DNA of 33,080 nucleotides from Hyphomicrobiales bacterium (lineage in GTDB: Bacteria; Pseudomonadota; Alphaproteobacteria; Rhizobiales; TMED25). Of the stretch, positions 1 to 7,855 are shown one piece after another; the first letter of the stretch is position 1; the number at the start of each line of letters is the position of its first letter. The position numbers and the translations under genes were made by a program. Location: assembly GCA_016780665.1 (NCBI GenBank), contig JADHLM010000003.1, forward strand, positions 1 through 33,080, read 5' to 3'. The notes under the pieces were generated by a model, which saw only the letters and a list, made by a program, of their open reading frames with translations, did not search any database and was not told the origin of the DNA.

Positions 1-144
1 ACTGAAATCGCCAGCTCTTCTTGTAGCGACACGACCACCAAACCCACGTGATTTTTCAAAAAGCTCAACGTCTGCATTATTTTTTATTGTATTAGCAAGA
101 GCTAAACCAGAAATACCCGCACCAATGATTGCAATCTTGACCAT
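1..144 (-). CDS. Renalase-like FAD/NAD(P)-binding oxidoreductase, N-terminal fragment (runs off window)
   Basis: Reverse-strand translation MVKIAIIGAGISGLALANTIKNNADVELFEKSRGFGGRVATRRAGDFS: GxGxxG Rossmann motif and FEKSRGFGGRVATRR typical of renalase-like flavoproteins; ATG at 144..142. Confidence 0.8.
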   Translation of the reverse strand, partial: MVKIAIIGAGISGLALANTIKNNADVELFEKSRGFGGRVATRRAGDFS

Positions 145-173
145 AATATAATTTATTTATGAATAACGATGAA

Positions 174-614
174 TTATAAACCAGAGATAAGTTGTTCTAA
201 CTTCTTCTTACTTTTCCCAACAACCTTAGTAGAAGCTACTTGATTTAAGTTGCTTTTATCATCATCCACAACAACTATAGCAATCATGCCCATACTTTTA
301 TGCGGTGAGCATTGATATAAATATATGCCAGGTTCAGTGAATGTAAAGCTAAACTCTTTTCCAACTTTTGAAGGCTTTTGGGGTACATCGGCTTCATCTG
401 GATATGCGATAAATTCCACGTTATGCCCAGGTGATGTTGGTAACCAGTTGATTGTATCATTTGAGTTGATGTATATGACATCTTGTGAGTAGACCATTTT
501 TTCTCCATCACTTCTTTTGTTTAGCATATCAATATCTAACTGGGCTGACTGTACATTACCATTTAATGCTAAAAAAATAATTGCAGATAGCGAAAACATA
601 AAAAATTTATTCAT
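174..614 (-). CDS. Pseudoazurin / plastocyanin-family blue copper protein, secreted
   Basis: Signal peptide; type-1 copper ligands PGHNVEF ... YQCSPHKSMGM (His, Cys, His, Met). Confidence 0.88.
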   Translation of the reverse strand: MNKFFMFSLSAIIFLALNGNVQSAQLDIDMLNKRSDGEKMVYSQDVIYINSNDTINWLPTSPGHNVEFIAYPDEADVPQKPSKVGKEFSFTFTEPGIYLYQCSPHKSMGMIAIVVVDDDKSNLNQVASTKVVGKSKKKLEQLISGL

Positions 615-682
615 AAGTACCTCTTTTTTTCCAATGTTAAAGAAACGTATTACCTATGTAATAAGATTATAATAATGCAACC

Positions 683-1336
683 TCATGGTTTATTTACTTT
701 TATAGGATATTTTCTATCTGGATAACAGGTTCTGCAAATTTCACACTCAACACCAAAGCATGACCTTGCTTGACAAAATTCTCTGGCATAAAAAATTATT
801 TGAAGATGTAACTTATTCCATAGACTCTCAGGGAATAATTTTTTCAAATCACGTTCTGTTTGAGTTACATTTTTTCCATTAGTAAGTCCCCAACGCTGAG
901 CGCATCTGTGAATGTGTGTATCAACGGGAAATGCAGCAAATCCAAACCCTTGAGACATAACAACAGAAGCTGTCTTATGCCCAACTCCCGGTAATCTTTC
1001 TAACTCCTCAAATGTATTTGGTACATTAGAATTATGATCATCAACTAATATTTTTGAGAGTTCCTTTATTGCAGATGATTTTTGTGGAGCAAGTCCACAA
1101 GGCCTGATTATTTCATAGATCGTATCTATATCTAATTTATTCATATCGATGGGATTGTCTGCTAATTTAAATAAGTGCGGTGTTACTTGGTTCACTCTAA
1201 GGTCAGTGCATTGTGCACTAAGCAATACTGATATCAAAAGTTCAAATGAGTTTTTATGATCAAGTGGTATGGGGGGATTGGGATAAATTCTATTTAATAT
1301 TTGTATAATATATTTAACACGTTCGGATTTAATCAT
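683..1336 (-). CDS. nth: Endonuclease III
   Basis: HhH motif LPGVGHKTASVV, catalytic VDTHIHR, C-terminal 4Fe-4S cysteines CFGVECEICRTCYP. Confidence 0.95.
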   Translation of the reverse strand: MIKSERVKYIIQILNRIYPNPPIPLDHKNSFELLISVLLSAQCTDLRVNQVTPHLFKLADNPIDMNKLDIDTIYEIIRPCGLAPQKSSAIKELSKILVDDHNSNVPNTFEELERLPGVGHKTASVVMSQGFGFAAFPVDTHIHRCAQRWGLTNGKNVTQTERDLKKLFPESLWNKLHLQIIFYAREFCQARSCFGVECEICRTCYPDRKYPIKVNKP

Positions 1337-1408
1337 TTGTATTTTAACTTACAGTTGTTGTAATTAATCATTATAATCACTTTTCTAGTCTGATAAAGGA
1401 ATTAAGGA

Positions 1409-1843
1409 ATGTTTAAAATTTTTCTAATTTATTTTATTTTATTAATATTCAGCCAAAACACATTTAGCGAAGAAATAAAATGTTCTGCTGATAAAGTAGC
1501 TGTAACTGACGCAGATACAATAAGTGTTTGTGGCTTAAAAATAAGACTAAATGGAATATCAGCTGCGGAAAGAGGTCACATAACCTATAACTCTTGCAAA
1601 ATTAAAACAAAAAAAATAATCCATCAATCAGATGAAATCTCCTGCAAATTAACTGGAGAAAAAACCTACGACCGTTTTGTTGGCATATGCAAATTAATAA
1701 ATAATAATATTATTGTAGATTTACAAGAAAAGATCGTAGGAAGTGGCTGTGCAAGAGATTGTAAAAGATACTCTCATGGAAGATATGTAAAATTTGAGAC
1801 AGACAAATCCAGAAATTTACCTTTACCAAATTATTGTAATTAA
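1409..1843 (+). CDS. Secreted staphylococcal nuclease-like (SNase/thermonuclease) domain protein
   Basis: Signal peptide; ADTISV...IRLNGISAAE and YDRFVGIC match SNase active-site Arg/Glu/Arg positions; Cys-rich. Confidence 0.75.
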   Translation: MFKIFLIYFILLIFSQNTFSEEIKCSADKVAVTDADTISVCGLKIRLNGISAAERGHITYNSCKIKTKKIIHQSDEISCKLTGEKTYDRFVGICKLINNNIIVDLQEKIVGSGCARDCKRYSHGRYVKFETDKSRNLPLPNYCN

Positions 1844-1888
1844 TAAGTTGGACACGGTATTTTATGATATGATATGTTCTCTTAATAA

Positions 1889-1964
1889 GGGGCCATAGCT
1901 CAGCTGGGAGAGCGCTTCGCTGGCAGCGAAGAGGTCGGGGGTTCGAGCCCCCCTGGCTCCACCA
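1889..1964 (+). tRNA. tRNA-Ala (anticodon GGC), CCA encoded
   Basis: Acceptor GGGGCCA/TGGCTCC, D-arm, anticodon loop CTGGCAG, T-loop GGTTCGAGCC, terminal ACCA; 76 nt. Confidence 0.96.
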
Positions 1965-2024
1965 AATACCTAATGTTTAGAAAGCGTTTAAATTCGACAA
2001 AAGCCAAGGCTGAAAAAGGTTTCA

Positions 2025-2216
2025 CTACTCCATAGGCTGGATAGTAAAGACTTTAAAGTCTAAACCCATACTTTTGTCTTTTTCAACCTCTTCCGGATCA
2101 CTCATGAAAGCACCGAAAGCATTAAAGTCTTTAATTTCACCTAACCATACCATTCCATTGTCACCCTCGCGTATAAGAGACCATTCTCCAATCCATTGAC
2201 CAGGTTCACCATTCAT
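2025..2216 (-). CDS. Hypothetical small protein; may be the 3' part of an 83-aa ORF (2025..2276) interrupted by an in-frame TGA
   Basis: 63-aa ORF; the in-frame upstream reading MVRATYTCS*EEIQKRITDD continues into it. Confidence 0.5.
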   Translation of the reverse strand: MNGEPGQWIGEWSLIREGDNGMVWLGEIKDFNAFGAFMSDPEEVEKDKSMGLDFKVFTIQPME

Positions 2217-2374
2217 ATCGTCAGTAATTCTTTTCTGGATTTCTTCTCAAGAGCAAGTGTAAGTTGCTCTAACCATTGTGTTAATGATAAAATTATCCTT
2301 CTGTAACTATTTTAATTTAGTTTAAATTATATGATTCTTGTGAAATAACTATGACAATTGTACAGTTAATCCCT

Positions 2375-2397
2375 GCAGGCCTTATTTCAAGGCCTGC
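2375..2397. repeat. Perfect 9-bp GC-rich inverted repeat (hairpin), 5-nt loop
   Basis: GCAGGCCTT-ATTTC-AAGGCCTGC in an AT-rich intergenic region; no adjacent T-tract on either strand. Confidence 0.8.
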
Positions 2398-2516
2398 GAG
2401 ATCACAGATTTCACACCTTAATGTTTCGATGCCATCAAGGCGTAACCTTTCTTTTTAACTTCATAATTTTTAATAAATAAAAAATATCAAGCCTGTTTGT
2501 AATTTACATAGTAAAA

Positions 2517-2945
2517 TTAGATGGCATCATTTTTACGGGAGGAGGATGTAAAAGACTCATCTAATGATTTTACTAATGTTGGAGACATATCTCTGAATGT
2601 AATCTTTGAAAAGTGTAACCTTTGGATACAAAAATCGGTTAAGTAAATACCCCAAACTCTTTTGTCACTCGAACGTTCTTTACATATAAGATTAAAATTT
2701 TCCAGTCTCTTTAGATATCTATCAAAAGCTGGCTGTTTGGGTTTGCCAGATACAATACTGTTGTATAAGTTTTCAATCCCATTAATACCTTGGTACTTTA
2801 ATAATCTAAGTAATAACTCGAGCGAGTAACTTTCTTCAAGGAAATACTTTAAGGCCTCATCTTGTGATAAGATGACCATCTTTTCCATTAAGGTAGAGTC
2901 AGTCCACTTTTCCCATTCTATATTATTCAAATCCACGCACTCCAT
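2517..2945 (-). CDS. Hypothetical protein, possible MarR-like winged-helix
   Basis: LLRLLKYQGINGIENLY...QPAFDRYLKRLENFNLICKERSSDKRVWGIYLTDFCIQRL resembles a wHTH followed by a wing; no exact family recognised. Confidence 0.5.
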   Translation of the reverse strand: MECVDLNNIEWEKWTDSTLMEKMVILSQDEALKYFLEESYSLELLLRLLKYQGINGIENLYNSIVSGKPKQPAFDRYLKRLENFNLICKERSSDKRVWGIYLTDFCIQRLHFSKITFRDMSPTLVKSLDESFTSSSRKNDAI

Positions 2946-3263
2946 ATGTTATTTAAATCAAAAAAAAAGTAGAGATAAAATAACTTTATTAAGTAACTGT
3001 TTTAACAATTTAAAAAAAACTTTTTTATAAAAATAGCATAGAACTAAATTTTATTTAACAAATATTACTATCTAAAATAATGCGTTATTTTAAATAATAA
3101 TAACTATATATATTTATTTTTATGATCACAAGCGACTGTAATTAATGAATATTATTTATTATCTTGATAGATAGTAACTTATTTAGTTAGTTATTTTAAT
3201 AATTTATAATAAATATTAAAATTTAATTTTTGCAAAAGATACTATCATTAATATGTTTTTTAT

Positions 3264-3435
3264 TATGGATCAGTAAGTTGGTATTTAAGTTCTTTGCAAG
3301 AAGTTTTAGTTCAAATACTTGGAGCACAACCCCAACTTCTCTGTAATATCAATCTTATTGATATAAGCATGTCTATTTGGCATTAGAATTCAAGTCCATC
3401 AACCCCAATAATTGCCTAAAATTTAGGCAATTATT
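3264..3435 (+). ncRNA. Candidate structured RNA with terminal hairpin
   Basis: Nested stems AAGTTG(3275-3280)/CAACTT(3333-3338), GTATTT(3281-3286)/AAATAC(3313-3318), TTCTT-TGC-AAGAA(3290-3302); hairpin ATATCAAT-CTT-ATTGATAT(3346-3364); terminal inverted repeat 3407-3435; possible promoter TTGCAA(3230)-N16-TATGTT(3252); no ORF. Confidence 0.35.
3407..3435. terminator. Perfect 14-bp inverted repeat, possible rho-independent terminator or palindromic operator
   Basis: AATAATTGCCTAAA-A-TTTAGGCAATTATT, ends in TTATTTG. Confidence 0.5.
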
Positions 3436-3496
3436 TGATCGTTTGCATTTTTAGTGCTAACATTTATCAATAACTAAATCAATATATGGATAGGTT

Positions 3497-4711
3497 ATGA
3501 AAAAATTATTTTTTACATTAATTGGGATATTAGCCCTACCACTAACTTTCATTAGTATTGCTAGTGCTGACATATACGATGATTTGCAGATGGTCTTCCT
3601 AGCTGATGATCAAATCTTATATAACGAGACGATATCAACTCTTGAACCACAGCTTGATCCTTTGCAGTCAGCATATAATGAGAGTGAATTAAGTTATAAC
3701 TCAATCAATAATGACTATAATATTCTCATTGATGAACAAACAGAATTTGAAACAGAGTTGTTAGCTTTAGAAACAAAAATTGATAGTTTAGCCCAAGAGC
3801 AAGATTTACTAGAAAATAATTACAACGAATTGACTCTAAACCTTGTTGCAAAAGAAACTGAACTAGAGGGTTATCTCCAAATATTTTCTATTCTAAACCC
3901 AGATGATCCAGAATATACTGAATTTCAGAACAGGATTGATCTAGCAGAGTCAGATATGGTAGATTTATTTATTTCGTTAAATGAAGCTCAACTATTGATA
4001 GATAATAATCTGCAAAATTTAGAAACAACATCTCTATCCCAAATTGAGATTGAAAATTCTCTGAATATACTTAATGAAAATATTGATATATCCGCAGCTA
4101 ATTTATCAAGCGCTCTAGAGCTATTTGAATTAGCTGGTAGTGAATTAGCCACCCTACAAGATCAGATAAACCAAACTAGCACGTTATATGATTCAGAGCT
4201 AACTGCCGTAACTAATAAACTTCTCGAACTAAATGAAGAACAGCTAGACGCTCTCTATAGATCCTTAAAGAATGTTTATGATAAGGAAGACAGAGTTCTT
4301 CTGATAAGCTCTAATGATCTCTCTTTAATCATTGAAAACGATTACAACAAAAAACAGATTAATGATCTGACCAAAGCTTACGAAATAGAAGAGAAATTTA
4401 TTTCCAAAGGATATGATCTTCTACTAAAAGCTGAAGAAAAGAATAATGATAAGTTTCTTGAGTTAGCACAGAAAGCCTTTGATAATGCAGACAAGCAAAA
4501 GTCTAAATTTCTAGAAAAAATTGAAAAAGAAGAGGTCAAAAAAGAAAAGAAAGCCTCAGATAAAGCTGAGAAGAGTGAAAAGAAAGCCTCTGATAAAGCT
4601 GAGAAGGCTGAAAAGAAAGCCTCAGATAAAGTTGAGAAGGCTGAAAAGAAAGCCTCAGATAAGGCTGAGAAGAGTGAAAAGAAAGCCGCCAAAGAAGCAA
4701 AAGAGAAGTAG
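3497..4711 (+). CDS. Secreted coiled-coil protein with Lys/Ala/Glu-rich repetitive C-terminus
   Basis: Signal peptide MKKLFFTLIGILALPLTFISIASA; long Glu/Leu/Asn-rich helical region; C-terminal KKASDKAEK(S/A)E repeats. Confidence 0.75.
   Translation: MKKLFFTLIGILALPLTFISIASADIYDDLQMVFLADDQILYNETISTLEPQLDPLQSAYNESELSYNSINNDYNILIDEQTEFETELLALETKIDSLAQEQDLLENNYNELTLNLVAKETELEGYLQIFSILNPDDPEYTEFQNRIDLAESDMVDLFISLNEAQLLIDNNLQNLETTSLSQIEIENSLNILNENIDISAANLSSALELFELAGSELATLQDQINQTSTLYDSELTAVTNKLLELNEEQLDALYRSLKNVYDKEDRVLLISSNDLSLIIENDYNKKQINDLTKAYEIEEKFISKGYDLLLKAEEKNNDKFLELAQKAFDNADKQKSKFLEKIEKEEVKKEKKASDKAEKSEKKASDKAEKAEKKASDKVEKAEKKASDKAEKSEKKAAKEAKEK
4547..4678 (+). repeat. Four in-frame 33-bp tandem repeats (11 aa, KKASDKAEKSE-type)
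   Basis: AAGAAAGCCTC(A/T)GATAAAG(C/T)TGAGAAG(A/G)(G/C)TGAA units at 4547, 4580, 4613, 4646. Confidence 0.9.
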
Positions 4712-4749
4712 CTATTTTCAGTCAAAAAAAAATATGTCATACTTTTTGA

Positions 4750-6501
4750 ATGAGTTTTGAACAAGTTCAAAAGTATAGCAACCTGTTATCTGTATTTAGA
4801 GAAAAATCTATAGCAAATAAAGATAAACCCTACCTATGGTCAAAGCAAAATTCTGACTATACATCAATAAGCTGGTTGCAAACATACAAAGCTATAAATA
4901 ATCTTGCCAATTATCTTAAATCTATTGGAATTAAAAATGATGCAAGAGTATTACTTGTCTCTGAAAATAGACCTGAATGGCAAATAAGCGATATTGCAAT
5001 TATGGCGGCAGACGGCGTAACTGTTCCAGCTTACATAACTATAACCTCTCAGGATTACGAATATATAATTAATCATTCTGAGTCTATGGTTGTTATTGTT
5101 TCTAGCCAATCCTTATTTGAGAAAGTTGCCAATGCAATTAACAAATTAAAAAAAACAATCCATGTAATTATCATAGATGACTTTGATACTGAAGCATCTG
5201 ATTTCATCAAATTACACAATTGGGCTGATATACAAAAAGAAGTTAATAAAGAAGCAATTGATTTAATAGAATTAGAGTCAAAGAGAAAAGTTAGAACTGA
5301 TCTTTCTTGTATTATTTATACCTCTGGTACATCAGGTTCCCCAAAAGGAGTAATGTTGAGTCATGGTTCAATACTGCATAATTGTGAGGGTGCCTATAAA
5401 ATATTGAAACCAGCATTAGAGCATATTGAAGATGTATTATTTCTATCTTGGCTTCCATTATCTCATTCATATGAACACACACTTCAATTTTACAATCTAT
5501 ATTCAGGAAACCAGATATACTATGCCGAAGGTATTGATAAACTTCTACAAAATTTAGCTGAGGTAAAACCCCACCTAATGTCTGCCGTACCAAGATTTTA
5601 TGAGAACTTACTACAGAAAATTTCTTCTCAAATGAGTAAAGAAAGTAAAATTAAACAAAAATTTTTTTATGACACTATCGCTTTGGGTAGAGAACATTAT
5701 GAAAATGGTAAGTTACCTGTATACAAATCTATATACAACAAAATACTGTCCAAGCTTGTTAGAAAAAAAATTGGCAACAGATTTGGTGGTCGTCTAGTTG
5801 GATTAATTTCAGGGGGAGCTGCTCTTAACTATGAAGTGGGCATTTCACTTTACTCTTTAGGGATCCCAATTTATCAAGGTTACGGACAGACAGAAAGTGG
5901 CCCTGTTATTTCAGTAAACTACCCAGGTAATAATAAAATTAATACCGTAGGTCCCTTACTACCAAATACAAAAGTAAAAATATCTGATGATGGTGAGATA
6001 CTGGTGATAGGCGAGAACGTAATGAATGGATATTTTAGAGATAAAAATGCAACAGATGCAGCTTTTGATGGGGAATGGTTAAAAACAGGTGATATCGGAG
6101 AGTTTGATAATGATAACTACTTGCTTATTACAGATCGTATGAAAGATATTATCGTTAACTCTGGAGGTGATAATATTTCTCCCACTAAGATTGAGTCATT
6201 ATTAATTATGGAAGAAGGAATTTCACAAGCAATGGTTTTTGGTGATGGTGAAAAATATCTTGTTGCAATTATTGTCACTGACATGGATATAAATGATAAT
6301 AAAGAAAAAACTAAAGCAATTATTGATACCTCAATTGAAAAGGTTAATGGTATTCTTTCAGCAATCGAAAAAATTAAAAATTATGTGCTAATTGACGAAG
6401 AATTTACAATTGATAACGAGATGATGACACCATCAATGAAGGTTAGAAGGTTCAAAGTAATTGAAAAATATAAAAAAGAACTAGATAACCTATATCATTA
6501 A
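4750..6501 (+). CDS. AMP-forming long-chain acyl-CoA synthetase (FadD/FAA1-like)
   Basis: IIYTSGTSGSPKGVMLSH (P-loop), YGQTESGPVIS, WLKTGDIGEFD, MKDIIVNSGGDNISP. Confidence 0.92.
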   Translation: MSFEQVQKYSNLLSVFREKSIANKDKPYLWSKQNSDYTSISWLQTYKAINNLANYLKSIGIKNDARVLLVSENRPEWQISDIAIMAADGVTVPAYITITSQDYEYIINHSESMVVIVSSQSLFEKVANAINKLKKTIHVIIIDDFDTEASDFIKLHNWADIQKEVNKEAIDLIELESKRKVRTDLSCIIYTSGTSGSPKGVMLSHGSILHNCEGAYKILKPALEHIEDVLFLSWLPLSHSYEHTLQFYNLYSGNQIYYAEGIDKLLQNLAEVKPHLMSAVPRFYENLLQKISSQMSKESKIKQKFFYDTIALGREHYENGKLPVYKSIYNKILSKLVRKKIGNRFGGRLVGLISGGAALNYEVGISLYSLGIPIYQGYGQTESGPVISVNYPGNNKINTVGPLLPNTKVKISDDGEILVIGENVMNGYFRDKNATDAAFDGEWLKTGDIGEFDNDNYLLITDRMKDIIVNSGGDNISPTKIESLLIMEEGISQAMVFGDGEKYLVAIIVTDMDINDNKEKTKAIIDTSIEKVNGILSAIEKIKNYVLIDEEFTIDNEMMTPSMKVRRFKVIEKYKKELDNLYH

Positions 6502-6508
6502 AAGGTAT

Positions 6509-6637
6509 CTATTTTTTTTCCTGTCTGCATCTTTTTGAGCAGTACTTCACATCATCCCAATTTAATAACCATTTTTTACGCCAGGTAAATGGTCGGTTGC
6601 ATACAGGACAAATTTTTTGGGGTAAATTTTTATTCAT
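6509..6637 (-). CDS. DUF2256 family small zinc-finger-like protein (42 aa)
   Basis: Translation [42 protein letters not shown]; CxxC...CSKRC arrangement; absent from the supplied ORF track because of size. Confidence 0.88.
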   Translation of the reverse strand: MNKNLPQKICPVCNRPFTWRKKWLLNWDDVKYCSKRCRQEKK

Positions 6638-6992
6638 ATAGCTGTCTTCTATTCTTTAAGTAAAGCAAATAAGAGATAACTTCATATAAATAATAAGCTA
6701 TAAAATAAATTATTTTGTACTCAAGTAATTTTTTAAGAAATCTATACTTATCAATATTCCCCCAAATTATTTTAAAAGCATCCACTCCAATATGTATTTG
6801 ACTGCCATCAAATACATGTAATCTTCGCAAGATATCTGCTTTACTTTTTAGATTTATAGCCTCTGGTAAATTCTTATCACTTAAATCAATAAAATCCAGG
6901 TTCTTTGGTCGCTGCTTTTTGTAATGATTAATTTCCATCCTACAAATAGAACAGGAACCATTATAAATTACACTAATTTTAGTTTTACTCAT
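6630..6992 (-). CDS. DUF393 / DCC-family thiol-disulfide oxidoreductase-like protein
   Basis: N-terminal [17 protein letters not shown] matches the DCC-family motif; overlaps the DUF2256 start by 8 nt. Confidence 0.8.
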   Translation of the reverse strand: MSKTKISVIYNGSCSICRMEINHYKKQRPKNLDFIDLSDKNLPEAINLKSKADILRRLHVFDGSQIHIGVDAFKIIWGNIDKYRFLKKLLEYKIIYFIAYYLYEVISYLLYLKNRRQLYE

Positions 6993-7010
6993 AAGAAGAA
7001 AAGAAAAGTT

Positions 7011-7039
7011 ACTAGTGGAACAGAGATTGTTCCACTAGT
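7011..7039 (-). terminator. Terminator downstream of proteorhodopsin
   Basis: Perfect 12-bp stem ACTAGTGGAACA / TGTTCCACTAGT with 5-nt loop; followed on the minus strand by AACTTTTCTTTTCTT; sits 8 nt past the proteorhodopsin stop. Confidence 0.8.
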
Positions 7040-7047
7040 GTTTTAAT

Positions 7048-7737
7048 TCATTTTGACTCAGATGTTGCAGCAGCCCAAATTACAACACCGAATGCGATTT
7101 TGTTAACAAAATCAGCTAGGTTGTAAATAAGGTTCAGTGAGTCGGCACTTCCTGCTCCGACATACCCGATTACGTAGCCTATAGGATAAATAGCCCAACC
7201 AACCGTAACAATAATCCTTAATGCATTAAATGCTTTTTGGGATGCTGGAGTTCCCTCGCTTGCACTTATTTTACTTGCTTCACCTACGAAAATTTCATAG
7301 ATGATATAAATCCATGCAAGCATTCCAATAATAAATGCCAACCATACATTCATTGATCCAATTTCACCCAGATATCCTGCAATTAGCATAATAACGGATG
7401 CACTTAGCAATCTCCAAAATAATGATGCAGATACAACAGCAATTGCTGCAAGAATTAGATAAAATTCAACAATCTGTAATGGAACTGTTAAAAGCCAATC
7501 AACGTATCTGAATACAACTGGTGACTCACCTGTGGTAACCCATACATCACGCATATAAAAATAGTGAATTGCCGCAATACCAGTAACCATTGCAGCTACA
7601 GTTAGAGATGTCTTCCATTTCCCTACTGCTCTATCTCTTTCAACCCAGAAAAAGAAAGTGGCAGCGACCATCGCGGCTGAAATTATCCAAAAGCTAACAC
7701 CTACTAAATCTGAAGGATTGAGTTGTCCTGTTGTCAT
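7048..7737 (-). CDS. Proteorhodopsin, predicted light-driven proton pump, blue-tuned
   Basis: RYVDWLLTVPLQIVEFYLIL (Asp97/Thr101/Gln105/Glu108 in green-PR numbering), His75 in AAIHYF, Schiff-base Lys in LADFVNKIAFG. Confidence 0.98.
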   Translation of the reverse strand: MTTGQLNPSDLVGVSFWIISAAMVAATFFFWVERDRAVGKWKTSLTVAAMVTGIAAIHYFYMRDVWVTTGESPVVFRYVDWLLTVPLQIVEFYLILAAIAVVSASLFWRLLSASVIMLIAGYLGEIGSMNVWLAFIIGMLAWIYIIYEIFVGEASKISASEGTPASQKAFNALRIIVTVGWAIYPIGYVIGYVGAGSADSLNLIYNLADFVNKIAFGVVIWAAATSESK

Positions 7738-7783
7738 AGTATTCTCCCTTAAAATTTACTATATAACTCCTACTCAAATACAT

Positions 7784-7812
7784 AGAATATTTGAAAAAGA
7801 TTACAAAAACAA
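7784..7812 (-). promoter_or_regulatory. Candidate sigma70 promoter for proteorhodopsin
   Basis: Minus-strand TTGTTT-N17-TATTCT, with AAGGGAGAA RBS just before the ATG at 7737. Confidence 0.4.
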
Positions 7813-7855
7813 TAATTTTTTATAAATTATCAATTATTTGTCTGCTGTAATTGAT

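Noticed and set aside
284-511. 75-aa ORF overlapping pseudoazurin in another frame (and similar overlapping ORFs at 5312, 9734, 10121, 11413, 12832, 13756, 18998, 19057, 19679, 20179, 20656, 22041, 26335, 29037, 29186, 30141, 31062, 31210, 31811)
   Set aside because: Alternate-frame or antisense ORFs inside confident genes; no domain signal.
1861-1888. ATGATATGATATG short repeat upstream of tRNA-Ala
   Set aside because: Too short and AT-rich to distinguish from promoter-like spacer sequence.
2025-2276. Selenocysteine codon at the in-frame TGA
   Set aside because: No convincing bacterial SECIS-like hairpin directly downstream and no sel genes in the window; kept only as an alternative to test.
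1889-3490. Possible integrated element next to tRNA-Ala
   Set aside because: No integrase, and I did not see a second copy of the tRNA 3' end as an att site; the sparse hypothetical region alone is not enough.
4378-4770. Antisense ORF of 130 aa (SALSEAFFSAFS repeats) and sense +1-frame ORF 4521..4760 (KRKPQIKLRRL repeats)
   Set aside because: Both are alternate-frame readings of the 33-bp tandem repeats in the coiled-coil gene; low-complexity artefacts.
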